In this document: positions 8,864 through 16,940 of the stretch, piece after piece
Layout: each line of letters opens with the position of its first letter
Position numbering within the stretch: position 1 is the first letter of the stretch
NCBI GenBank assembly: GCA_021772615.1
Contig: JAJFLQ010000052.1
Location: forward strand, 1 to 53,598
DNA length: 53,598 nt
Direction of reading: 5' to 3'
Origin: Verrucomicrobiota bacterium
GTDB lineage: Bacteria; Verrucomicrobiota; Lentisphaeria; JABSQK01; JAJFLO01
Notes under the pieces: model-generated
What the model saw: the letters and a program-made list of their open reading frames with translations, nothing else
The model's database searches: none
What the model was told of the DNA's origin: nothing
Program-made: the position numbers and the translations under genes

Positions 8864-10306
8864 TCAATATACGATCAACCGCGGTTCCGTCATTTCCTCC
8901 ATTACGTATCGAATCCCTTCTCGCCCGAACCCGGATGCCTTAACACCGCCATACGGCATGTTATCAATACGAAATCCAGGGACATTATTAATAATTACCG
9001 CCCCGACATCCAGATTTTGATGAGCATCCTTTATATGGTCAATGTTCTTCGTAAAAACGCCCGCCTGGAGTCCGTAAGCAGAATCATTGGCTTTTCGTAC
9101 CCCTTCGTCGAATGACCCGAATTTCTCGATCGTCGCGACCGGGCCAAATACTTCGTTCGATACGATCTTCATTTCATTACTCGTATCGGTTAGTAGCGTC
9201 GGCTGATATAGATTGTTTTTTTCACTGGCAACCTTACCCCCGATTAGCACTCTGGCTCCCTGTTCCTCTGCTTCGTCAATCCATTCCTGGATTCTATCCA
9301 GATTGGCTCGATCAATAACGGGTCCTACGATGACTCCCGGCTGAGTCGGATCACCCATTTTTATTTTCTTAATGTGATCGAGCAACAAGGTCATGAACCT
9401 GTCATAGACCGAATGATGCACCAAAATTCGTTGCGTCGATATGCAAATTTGGCCGGCATATAGATATGATCCATTGGCAATGGATTTCGCTGCGGTCTCG
9501 AGTTCCGCAGATTCATCAACAATGACGGCTGCATTTCCTCCCAGCTCCAATGCTACTTTCTTCCTGCCGCAAATATTCTTGAGATGCCAGCCAACGTTTT
9601 CACTGCCGGTGAATGAAATCATTTTTATACGATTATCCTTCACCATCATTTCAGCTTCGGGGATATCGCACACGAGTACATTTACGACTCCGGCGGGATA
9701 ACCGCACGCGTCGACGAGATCGGCAAACGCCAGCGCCGTCAAAGGCGCCTGAGGTGGAGGCTTGAGCACAACGGAACACCCGACTGCCAATGCGGGGCCG
9801 ATCTTGTGGAGCGCCAGGTTGAGTGGAAAATTGAATGGAGTAATACAGAGTACCGGACCTACTGGAAATCGCCTTGTATACGCGGTCTTGCCCGTTCCCG
9901 CGCCAAAATCGATTGGAACCATCTCCCCACTGAAACGAACGGCTTCGGTGGCTGCGGTTGACAGCGTCGTAAGGCAGCGCTCCAACTCCGCCTTGGCGTA
10001 GTCAAACGGCTTACCACTTTCGGCAACTATCAGATCCACAAACTCCATCATGTGTTGACGTAACAGCTCAATCAGTTTCTTAAGATACTCCGCCTTTTTG
10101 CCGGCAGACCACATCTTGAACTCAGCAAAGCCACGTACGGAACCTGCTATTGCGTCCTCGACTTGGCCGGCAGACGCATACGGAACCGTTGCAATAAGGG
10201 ATTGATTGTATTTATCATAGACTTCAAGCGTCGATCCGTTTCCATCCACGCACCACTTTTTATTTATGAAATTGCCGGTCTTTATGATTTTTATATTTTT
10301 TTTCAC
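8864..10306 (-). CDS. NAD(P)-dependent aldehyde dehydrogenase
   Basis: Full-length aldehyde dehydrogenase of 480 residues. Key blocks are ITPFNFPLNLALHKIGPALA, VVLKPPPQAPL, ISFTGSENVGWHL (cofactor site), LELGGN with general base E254, GQICIS with nucleophile C288, and EVFGPVATIEKF near the C-terminus. It resembles lactaldehyde/succinate-semialdehyde-type dehydrogenases more than the betaine type, but the aldehyde is not determinable. Transcribed towards the Ntn hydrolase with 29 bases between stops. With the aminotransferase, decarboxylase and ligase next door, it probably oxidises the aminoaldehyde (free or acylated) made by transamination of a diamine. Confidence 0.9.
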   Translation of the reverse strand: MKKNIKIIKTGNFINKKWCVDGNGSTLEVYDKYNQSLIATVPYASAGQVEDAIAGSVRGFAEFKMWSAGKKAEYLKKLIELLRQHMMEFVDLIVAESGKPFDYAKAELERCLTTLSTAATEAVRFSGEMVPIDFGAGTGKTAYTRRFPVGPVLCITPFNFPLNLALHKIGPALAVGCSVVLKPPPQAPLTALAFADLVDACGYPAGVVNVLVCDIPEAEMMVKDNRIKMISFTGSENVGWHLKNICGRKKVALELGGNAAVIVDESAELETAAKSIANGSYLYAGQICISTQRILVHHSVYDRFMTLLLDHIKKIKMGDPTQPGVIVGPVIDRANLDRIQEWIDEAEEQGARVLIGGKVASEKNNLYQPTLLTDTSNEMKIVSNEVFGPVATIEKFGSFDEGVRKANDSAYGLQAGVFTKNIDHIKDAHQNLDVGAVIINNVPGFRIDNMPYGGVKASGFGREGIRYVMEEMTEPRLIVY

Positions 10307-10403
10307 GGTTACCTAGCTTTGAATTTTGAGGTTGGAAATAGGATAGGAAGATTGATGGGATCTGCAACTCCTCTGGTCAATGGAGACATTTTATGCTGCT
10401 TAG

Positions 10404-10541
10404 TCAACTGCCGGCGGGTCCGTATCCAACGACATCTCCAAGGCATACATAATTTTGAACACCATGTCTTTCCGCATCTTCAATGACGGCTTCCAATGCT
10501 GACAAGTTCCCTTGGATATCTGTGATTACGCCCGTTTTCAT
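10404..10541 (-). pseudogene. Truncated calcineurin-like metallophosphoesterase fragment
   Basis: Reading the minus strand from 10541 gives a 45-residue peptide starting MKTGVITDIQGNLSALEAVI and ending NYVCLGDVVGYGPAGS. This is the N-terminus of a YfcE/Icc-like metallophosphoesterase (normally SDIHGN...CLGDVVGYGP). The metal-binding His of the DxH motif is Gln here, and the frame stops right after the GDVVGYGP motif, losing the rest of the domain. No continuation is visible downstream, so it is a non-functional remnant. Confidence 0.65.
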
Positions 10542-10627
10542 ATCGCCCGAGTCAGCTATCGATGGACTGCCAGAGCGAGGAACGAGCGGCGGCGGTCGAG
10601 CGTTTGGCTGTACTCAAATGTTGTGTA

Positions 10628-11116
10628 CTATTTTATCATTCGAAAATTCGGTTGCTGAATAAACCAACGCAGAAATTCGGTATCCCCGACATGGCTAAAC
10701 GCGATATGAGTACCACGGTCATCCTCAAGTTGAAACAGTAGCCCGTCATAGTGCTTCTGGTGATCAGGCCTAATTCGGATGTCGCCATGAAAGTCGATTA
10801 ATCCATTGAATTTTTCACCAAAGTAAAGGCACAAATCCGCAAGCTTATTATGATCACAGTCATCGTTGCACATTGCAGCAAAGACCAAAATGTCTACCGG
10901 CGTTTTTCCCGAATATTCAGGAATTTGAACGATTGACTGTTCGCGTAGCTCCCCTCCAAGCTCCTCGCCTATTGAATAGAAAAACGGTCGTCCGTTGATC
11001 CAAAAATCGTTCCCTTTTACATCCTCTGCTGTCGAATTTAAATAGTCTATGATTTCATCACTTACTTGAGAATCGATTTTTTTCATCATCAAGACCGATG
11101 CAGTAGGACCTGCCAT
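10628..11116 (-). CDS. Hypothetical protein, DUF6368-like
   Basis: A 162-residue soluble acidic protein starting MAGPTASVL. This start and overall size recall the DUF6368 family, small proteins often found near polymorphic toxins; that match is from memory and tentative. Visible features are a DFWINGRPFFYSIGEE segment, an acidic CNDDCDHNK stretch and a C-terminal HVGDTEFLRWFIQQP. No signal peptide or membrane segment. It is the first of several isolated minus-strand genes with cassette-like spacing; no partner toxin is visible beside it. Confidence 0.6.
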   Translation of the reverse strand: MAGPTASVLMMKKIDSQVSDEIIDYLNSTAEDVKGNDFWINGRPFFYSIGEELGGELREQSIVQIPEYSGKTPVDILVFAAMCNDDCDHNKLADLCLYFGEKFNGLIDFHGDIRIRPDHQKHYDGLLFQLEDDRGTHIAFSHVGDTEFLRWFIQQPNFRMIK

Positions 11117-11177
11117 TTTTTATCCACACAACGTTAAGATTTAATTGTTCTAAAGTAGCGGCACATGGTTCGCAATA

Positions 11178-11231
11178 GGCTGGCAACCATCATGTTAATA
11201 ACATTGAATTAAGTCAGACCCCGCCACCAAT
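11178..11231 (+). repeat. Direct repeat flanking the ankyrin gene, copy 1
   Basis: GGCTGGCAACCATCATGTTA followed by ATAACATTGAATTAAGTCAG and CCCGCCA matches 13051-13100 in the same orientation with scattered differences. The two copies bracket the ankyrin/TPR lipoprotein gene. Confidence 0.5.
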
Positions 11232-11326
11232 CCCCGGGTTGACGCTCTAACAAATGGCGAATCAAGAATTTGCGTTTCCGCCATATAGATTAAATCGAGA
11301 TCGTCGACTTTAGTTCGCCTGGTCGA

Positions 11327-12769
11327 TTATTCCAGTGTCTGATTTTCAGTAGAAGCGTGGTGTATCTCCAGTTGCGTAGGTCGACGTTGAAAATAGGTGG
11401 AGTCAATTTCACAAGCTTTTTTAAAGGCGGATAACGACCTGGCGTAATTTCCGGTGGCGTTTTCAGCAATTCCGAGATTTCCCCATAGCACAGATAAACG
11501 AGGAGATTCTTCAACAGCATCTCTAAAAGCGTCCACCGACTCCTCCCAGCGCCCCACCTTGCAAAGAACAATCCCTAATCGACAAAATGCTTTCGCCCAA
11601 TAATCTGGATCATGTTCTACCTTCTGTCTAAATTTATCCCAGATATCGGGAACATTTCCAACGGGCTTTAAGTAGATAGCTCTCATTTCCGTTGCGATAC
11701 TAAATGCAACATCATACTCGACAGCCAAATTCTGTTCATCACTAAATTTTCTATCAGGAGTAAAGTAATCGTCGAAGACTCCTTCATATAAGCTCTTAAG
11801 GAACTTCGCCTCTCTCTTATGATTTCGACCATTTGGAAAAAAACATGACTTATCACGATAATAATGCCCGGTAAGCTTGGAGTTGGCAACAGGTTGCAAT
11901 ACTGGCTTCGCAGCGTATTCTTTAAGAATTTTGATAATCTCGTCTTGACCTTTTTTTGACGCGATAATTAATGCCGTATGGCCATCAGCAGTGGTGGCAT
12001 TGACATCCGCCCCCGCCTCGAGCAACAACTTTACTGACTCGATATGGCCCCTATTTACTGCCATCATCAGCGCCGTAATTCCGTCTTTCCGCGGTGCATT
12101 GACATCAATATTGGACTCAATAAGCAATTTCAGAACATCGCTATGCCGATTCATCGAGGCCATAGCAGCCGAATTCAAACCGTGTGAATCAGTGAGGTTG
12201 GTGTCAGCGTTTGCATCGATCAACAATTGAACTACCTCGTAATGACCTTTCTCCGAAGCCGCTAACAAAGCAGTTGAACCGTCTCTCGTAGCCTTGTTGA
12301 CTTCAGCCCCTGCCTTTAACAGTGTTTGCACCACATCAGTATGGCCTTCTCGTGACGCGACAACTAGCGCGGTCGTACCTCCTCCTGATGCCAATTCTAA
12401 ATCGGCCCCGGCATCAAGCAACAATTTAACCACATCGACATGCCCACTCCATGAACTCCGAATTAGCGGTCCGCCACCCCCCGTATCAGTAGCATTAACA
12501 TCGGCATGCGCGTCGAGCAGCAATTTTACAATGTCGGTGTGTCCTCTTTCGGATGCCAAAGCCAATACCGTAACGCCGAATGCATATGTGGCGTTAACAT
12601 CGGCACCAGCCTTGATTAACTCGCAAGTTTTAAGAATATCTGGGTCTGTTGATTTACATTGAATAATTAACTGCTCTGATGGATCACTCGGGGGTTCCGC
12701 GAATGAGTGATGACTACAGGCCACTACTAAAGCTAGCGACGGCATAGTCTTAAAAAAATTGTAAATCAT
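11327..12769 (-). CDS. Ankyrin-repeat and TPR lipoprotein
   Basis: Predicted lipoprotein: starting at the ATG at 12769, the N-terminus MIYNFFKTMPSLALVVAC ends in a lipobox-like LVVAC. A GTG at 12784 is the alternative start. About seven ankyrin repeats follow, with the regular G(A/S)xVNAxxxxGxTALxxA pattern (for example GADVNATYAFGVTVLALASE and GADVNATTADGHTALIIASK). A linker of about 80 residues leads to two TPR units (WAKAFCRLGIVLCKVGRWEE and LWGNLGIAENATGNYARSLS). Both repeat types mediate protein contacts, so a binding role at the inner face of the envelope is likely. It stands alone between two copies of a direct repeat, which suggests it moved as a unit. Confidence 0.8.
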   Translation of the reverse strand: MIYNFFKTMPSLALVVACSHHSFAEPPSDPSEQLIIQCKSTDPDILKTCELIKAGADVNATYAFGVTVLALASERGHTDIVKLLLDAHADVNATDTGGGGPLIRSSWSGHVDVVKLLLDAGADLELASGGGTTALVVASREGHTDVVQTLLKAGAEVNKATRDGSTALLAASEKGHYEVVQLLIDANADTNLTDSHGLNSAAMASMNRHSDVLKLLIESNIDVNAPRKDGITALMMAVNRGHIESVKLLLEAGADVNATTADGHTALIIASKKGQDEIIKILKEYAAKPVLQPVANSKLTGHYYRDKSCFFPNGRNHKREAKFLKSLYEGVFDDYFTPDRKFSDEQNLAVEYDVAFSIATEMRAIYLKPVGNVPDIWDKFRQKVEHDPDYWAKAFCRLGIVLCKVGRWEESVDAFRDAVEESPRLSVLWGNLGIAENATGNYARSLSAFKKACEIDSTYFQRRPTQLEIHHASTENQTLE

Positions 12770-13270
12770 GGGGCTATTTCTCACTCTGTTTTTCCCTAAG
12801 AGGTCATCCCCTTAGGGGGCAGACCTGCAATAAACATCCTGCAATAAAAAAGTCCCGAACATCCTATCGTCCAAATTGTCATACTTTCCGAAAATGATGA
12901 AACTGGCCACTAGCGCTGTTTTTTTCGGCCTGAATTCGCAACAGTTTGGTCTAAGTCTAATGGGGCCCGCCCAAACGACCTGTATTTGTACATTTCGCCA
13001 ACGAAAATGGCTTCTAGTGGCGGTTCTTTAAAGGCATAAGAGTCACAATGGTCTGGCCACCATTATGTTAAAAATTTTGAATCAGGTCGGACTCGCCATC
13101 CAGATCACCCCGCCATCCAGACCCCGCCATCAATAATGAGCTTGTTATTCCATGGATTTAGCCTGCTTTGGATCAGCCGAATCGCCACAAACGTGAATCG
13201 TCGCGGCGAATGGTGTGGGAGGGGCGTCCTTCAAGGGGCGTCCTTATCCCGATCTCGCCGTTACGACGGC
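12770..13270. other. Gene-free stretch with degenerate repeats
   Basis: No convincing open frame. It holds the second copy of the direct repeat (13051-13100) and a short local duplication of CGCCATCCAGA.C at about 13093-13132. Confidence 0.5.
13051..13100 (+). repeat. Direct repeat flanking the ankyrin gene, copy 2
   Basis: GTCTGGCCACCATTATGTTA followed by AAAATTTTGAATCAGGTCGG matches 11178-11231 in direct orientation. See that entry. Confidence 0.5.
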
Positions 13271-14168
13271 TTAACCTTGCGTGACTTCACCAGCAAGGTT
13301 TGAAAAATCTCGTCGGGCCAAGTCGTCGTTCCTTACGAACACATATAAAGGATCGGCATCATTGATGTTTAGGTTCATCTGCAAATTGGAATAGAGTTGA
13401 AATAGCAACCGCCATTGACCAACCAAGTCTGAGATCATTTTTCGATTTGACGTCAGCCATTCCACGCCTTTTCTCATCAGCAAAGCCAAGCAACTGACCA
13501 ATCTGGCTTTCACGCTGCAAGTCCGAGTCCAAATAGATTCGACGCAAAATTCCATCTTCGCCATCGATCTCTTGAGTATGTTCTTCGATGTGTTGGCGAA
13601 ATCGTTTGCGGAAATTTGCGAGTGACACAGTCGGTACTGCCCGAATTCGCTGGGGGGTCAAGTCAATAAGATCCTCGTTGGATAGCGAGTCGGGATCAGG
13701 CGATTGCCTTGGAACCAAGGAATCAGTGGTTCCATCAAAGTAGAGGGCGTCAAGAACAACTGGCTCAGCCGCGCACTCTATGCAACGAACGAAGAGATAC
13801 AGGATTCCACACGATGGCAAGCCGGTATGGATTGTGAGTTGGGGCAACTCGGCGAAGTTAATTTGCGCAATAAAATTGGAAAAAGTCGGTTCTTCGCAGT
13901 TTGGGTCAACTGGCCACTGCATGTTGCGCGGCAAGTCGGGGTCGCCTCCGAATCGTGTGTTGCCTAATGTCGAGTAATCGTCATCGCCAACGGCGATCAA
14001 CGCATAGCACTCTGTGGCGTTATTTCGTATTTCCTCGGCAACGCCATTGAGGTGGCGCTGGGTGATCGCGGTGTCAAGCTCTGCGACTAATTGTGGCGAC
14101 ATCTGGGGCATGAAATTATTTCGACGGACATCACCCACGTGACGAAGGAGCGTTCGCGTGCATGGCAT
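13271..14168 (-). pseudogene. DUF1963 (YwqG-like) gene with a frameshift
   Basis: The 5' frame (14168 or ATG 14111 down to 13359) encodes a DUF1963 N-terminus: STLGNTRFGGDPDLPRNMQW followed by PVDPN and FIAQINFAELP, then HIEEHTQEIDGEDG and IGQLLGFADEKR. The expected C-terminus (GQWRLLFQLYSN, DADPLYVFVRNDDLARRDFS, then NLAGEVTQG) lies in another frame, 13271 to about 13440. The switch fits a one-base change near an A5 run at about 13437-13443, where both frames read through (VKSKND versus SNRKMISD). It is either a true recent frameshift or a sequencing error; otherwise the gene would be full length. DUF1963 proteins are of unknown role. Confidence 0.75.
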
Positions 14169-14212
14169 TGTTAAGAGTTTCTATGCGCCGGTTGATGTTT
14201 TCTTCGCGCATC

Positions 14213-14524
14213 TCACGGATAACCATAACGGTGCCAGCTATCCAAATCTCCATCCCAGTCGATTTGGCCCTTCGATTCAAGAATCTTCTTCTGAGGTTTG
14301 TGCCTAATCAATTCTCGCAACGCGTGATCGAATAGCGCACGGCGAGTTTTCAGTCCTGTCACCGAAAGGCCAGATTCTATCAATTCATCATCTATGACTA
14401 TATTTGGTTCTGGACACTCATATAGGCTTCTATCGATACACGCAATAATAAATATTATGTGTATTTGCAAGCAATGCGCGAAATAATAACCGGTAAGCAG
14501 TGGTGAGGCGCCGCTGTTCGCCAT
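14213..14524 (-). CDS. VapB-like antitoxin, start codon unclear
   Basis: The C-terminal 60 residues (NIVIDDELIESGLSVTGLKT, RRALFDHALRELIRH, GQIDWDGDLDSW) match type II antitoxins of the VapB/DUF2191 kind: a short ribbon-helix-helix start and a C-terminal toxin-binding tail. Normal members begin only two or three residues before NIVIDDEL. Here the nearest ATG (14421) is out of frame, and the in-frame extension to 14524 (FAHCLQIHIIFIIACIDRSL) does not look like part of the family, so the true start may be lost or frameshifted. No VapC/PIN toxin follows; the next gene is the DUF1963 pseudogene. Probably an orphan or decayed antitoxin. Confidence 0.6.
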   Translation of the reverse strand: MANSGASPLLTGYYFAHCLQIHIIFIIACIDRSLYECPEPNIVIDDELIESGLSVTGLKTRRALFDHALRELIRHKPQKKILESKGQIDWDGDLDSWHRYGYP

Positions 14525-14595
14525 AACGCCAAGGTCACCGAGGCGGACGGAGCGTTAGCGGCGTTCCGAATTCGGTGCACCGCTTGGTTGGCGTT
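14519..14595 (-). other. attC-like integron recombination site
   Basis: Read on the minus strand, the site runs CGCCAACCAAGCGGTGCACC, then a spacer with its own dyad, then CGGTGACCTTGGCGTTATGG. The outer pieces pair as in attC sites: GCGGTGCACCG with CGGTGACC apart from one extra base, and CGCCAAC with a GTTATGG-type core. It sits directly downstream of the nucleotidyltransferase gene, as a cassette attC should. The pattern resembles attC sites of PVC-group cassette arrays as I recall them. The core GTTATGG deviates from GTTRRRY, and no integrase gene is in the window. Confidence 0.45.
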
Positions 14596-14673
14596 TCCGT
14601 TCTGCTATGGATTCAATCTTTGAGTGCAAATTGGAAGGGACGTGCCCCGGTTGTTTCCAGCCCCGCCGAAAGA

Positions 14674-15159
14674 TCAAGAATCCGGGTTAGACAGAATCGC
14701 CTTGTCCGGTTTGGGTTCATTCTTCGCCAAGTGCTTCCAAGTCTGCCAGATCCTTACGCCTGCCCGTTTACTCCGGACGAATGCATCGCGTCCCACATAC
14801 CAAGTCGAAACGTCACCATAGACGCCTTCGCATCGACCATTGTCAATCTCCTCCCAGGTCACGGCGGAAAGGGAAGTAATGATATCAACGCGAACAGGGG
14901 GGACGCCTAACTGGATAATTTGGTCAGGCCGATCAAGGTCTGAAACCGTCAGGCCAACCGATCCGAAACCAAACTCAGTGAGAGCGGCGATGATCCGAGA
15001 CGCGTTTTCGCCGGTGGGGCGGACACAAATATCGATGTCACCCGTATATCGCGGCGCACCATGAAAGGCCAGTGCATAGCCCCCTGCGATGACGTAATCA
15101 ACGTCGTGCGCGTTGAGTAACTCGAGCAGTTCTTTGAAGTCGGGCTGTATTTCCATCAA
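14674..15159 (-). CDS. Nucleotidyltransferase, toxin of a TA-like pair
   Basis: A 161-residue protein of the DNA polymerase beta-like nucleotidyltransferase superfamily (AbiEii/MNT/DUF6036 type). The signature is VIAGGYALAFHGAPRYTGDI followed by DICV: the GG-x-A helix, then the D-x-D metal pair, with the third acidic residue probably in RVDIIT. Such proteins often act with a small partner in toxin-antitoxin or anti-phage modules. The start overlaps the 3' end of the small upstream gene by 62 bases, a typical arrangement for the pair. An attC-like site follows downstream. Confidence 0.75.
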   Translation of the reverse strand: MMEIQPDFKELLELLNAHDVDYVIAGGYALAFHGAPRYTGDIDICVRPTGENASRIIAALTEFGFGSVGLTVSDLDRPDQIIQLGVPPVRVDIITSLSAVTWEEIDNGRCEGVYGDVSTWYVGRDAFVRSKRAGVRIWQTWKHLAKNEPKPDKAILSNPDS

Positions 15160-15286
15160 CTTGCCTCCGCAGGAATTCTACGGCGCTCACCCGCTCCGAA
15201 GGTAGGCGTGTCAGCCAATAAGCCAGATTCTGGCTGATCTCATCAGTCTCGCTCATCCGGCCTCGTTTGATAACACGTGCAATCAT
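15098..15286 (-). CDS. Small partner of the nucleotidyltransferase (antitoxin-like)
   Basis: A 62-residue protein ending SAVEFLRRQVDGNTARLQRT followed by a basic tail. Small proteins with an EFLRRQ..G..ARLQR ending commonly precede AbiEii-like nucleotidyltransferases, and here the two genes overlap by 62 bases in different frames. The start may instead be the ATG at 15256 (MSETDEISQNLAYWL), which has GAGG four bases upstream. Calling it the antitoxin is inference from position and size. Confidence 0.6.
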   Translation of the reverse strand: MIARVIKRGRMSETDEISQNLAYWLTRLPSERVSAVEFLRRQVDGNTARLQRTARVTQRARR

Positions 15287-15789
15287 CCCTTAATATAAAC
15301 CTTTGGAATAGGCAGCGCAATACGCCTGCGCCGGTTTTCACAACGACTGGATCATGTACTGGCTTCCGCTCCGCTCCAGCCAGTTGCATGCATCCGCATG
15401 TTTCGCTGGCCTGAAGAGCCTTCTTGTGACGGATCGAGTGACCGTGCGCCTGAACGTGCGTCGGTTCTTCAGTTGTTGCCGCCGGTCAAGCGAAGCGTAG
15501 TCCGGCGGCAACAAGGTGATTACTCTATCAGATTTACGCTTTGCAGAGCGCAGCCCATCAGACGCTGCGATATCGATTGCCTGCAGGCAGCGAACTGCCG
15601 CTTTAATCGACTCTATCGCCATTCGCCAGACTTGCAACATCCTTGCCGCGCACCACTTTGACAATAATTGTGATATCCTGGCAACTTGCAGGCAAGAATG
15701 CTAAACGCTTTAGATTTAAAGCCTGTATTTGAAACCCGTTGTGGCGACGGTCCTCCGAGCCGCAGGGCCAGTTCAATCGCATGGCGGAT
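15287..15789. other. No supportable gene
   Basis: Several short overlapping open frames exist on both strands but none shows a recognisable motif or a good ribosome binding site. A weak dyad (CTGGCT...AGCCAG, 15359-15383) is the only structure noticed. It separates the accessory block from the ExbB operon. Confidence 0.4.
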
Positions 15790-16917
15790 TCATGTGGCGG
15801 CAACCACCTCGCGAAAGCGGGTGATATCAGCCGTCGCCATGGGGCAGTAACGCTTTCGCCGACAACGACTTTCAATCTTGTCGGTCGGTATGTGCAAGGA
15901 TGTGATGTGGCGCCCGGCCTCGGTGAACACGTGGGACCGACGGTTTTTGCCGATGACGACGATGGATCGTTTGATTTCATCGCGGAAAAAATCCTGAACA
16001 CGGGCCGTGCGGATGTCGTCTCGGGCTTTGTGAACCGGACGGTTCTGGGACGATCTCTCCTCGGCATGGCGGGATCGGCGACGATGCTGTCGGCCCTTGC
16101 GCTCCAGTGAAGCCGCCAGATGGTTCAAAACCGAAAAAATCTGATTGGTGAGTTCTTTCTTGCGTTTCCTGTTCGGTTGGGCGGCCTGCCATTGATTGTC
16201 GATTTTGCGGATCTGTTCCCGTGTAGTCGCAATGGCATTGTGTATACGGTTGAGTGACGATCCGTCCGCGGCATCGGCGATTGTCTCGCACGCCTCTTCC
16301 GACATGATCACTTGCACGGCAAGACGATGCCGCTTGCCTTCGACCACTTGAATCGTCAGGGCAAAGCACAGACCGCGCATGGTGATGTAGCCGGCCACAA
16401 CCTGCCCCAGTATGCGGTAGGTTATGCTCTTGCGGCCGTAGGATTCCAATTGTTCGGTAATAAGCGTGCGTCGGCCGATTACGCGGGCGAGAACTGCCGG
16501 TGGTTCGGCGAACAGCAGGTCGACCCGGTCGTCGTCTACGGCCAGGAGAAAGTTGCAGAATTCCATCCATTTCGGTCGCCCGGTATCCGCATAGCCGGCG
16601 AAGACACAACTGTGAGAATTGGGCTTCGCATGCTCACAGCATACCGAACGACAGTGGTAACAATACACGTGCCTTTCCCGAATCGGTCCACGCTCGGATG
16701 CGGCGGCACGGCAGCGCGCGAACGCGTCGCTGACGAACTGGTCGAATGTTGTCAGCGGTGACCATTCCAGCGTGACCGGTAGCGGAGCGTCGCCGTCCCG
16801 GTCCGCGGCGCACTCCGCCAGTGCCAGCTGGTGAAACCGTTGCAGCGCCGCATAGGCGGCCGCAGCCTCGCATTGAAGGGCTTCCGAGGGCTTGTCGAGA
16901 TCCTCTTTTCCATCCAT
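15790..16917 (-). CDS. Cys/His-rich hypothetical protein, last gene of Exb operon 1
   Basis: A 375-residue protein with no family I recognise. Residues about 84-105 carry a probable zinc-binding cluster, YCYHCRSVCCEHAKPNSHSC, with at least five Cys and three His. A central folded region (FLLAVDDDRVDLLFAEPPAV) is followed by a basic, probably coiled stretch (REQIRKIDNQW...RKRKKEL), an Arg-rich linker, and a C-terminal segment with RSIVVIGKNRRSHVFTEAGR. No signal peptide. It starts 23 bases after the stop of the large TPR gene, so it is probably co-transcribed with exbB-exbD-TPR. The cytoplasmic zinc protein could be a regulator or assembly factor of that system; this is a guess. Confidence 0.65.
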   Translation of the reverse strand: MDGKEDLDKPSEALQCEAAAAYAALQRFHQLALAECAADRDGDAPLPVTLEWSPLTTFDQFVSDAFARCRAAASERGPIRERHVYCYHCRSVCCEHAKPNSHSCVFAGYADTGRPKWMEFCNFLLAVDDDRVDLLFAEPPAVLARVIGRRTLITEQLESYGRKSITYRILGQVVAGYITMRGLCFALTIQVVEGKRHRLAVQVIMSEEACETIADAADGSSLNRIHNAIATTREQIRKIDNQWQAAQPNRKRKKELTNQIFSVLNHLAASLERKGRQHRRRSRHAEERSSQNRPVHKARDDIRTARVQDFFRDEIKRSIVVIGKNRRSHVFTEAGRHITSLHIPTDKIESRCRRKRYCPMATADITRFREVVAAT

Positions 16918-16940
16918 TTATTGCGACCCGTTTGTTTATG

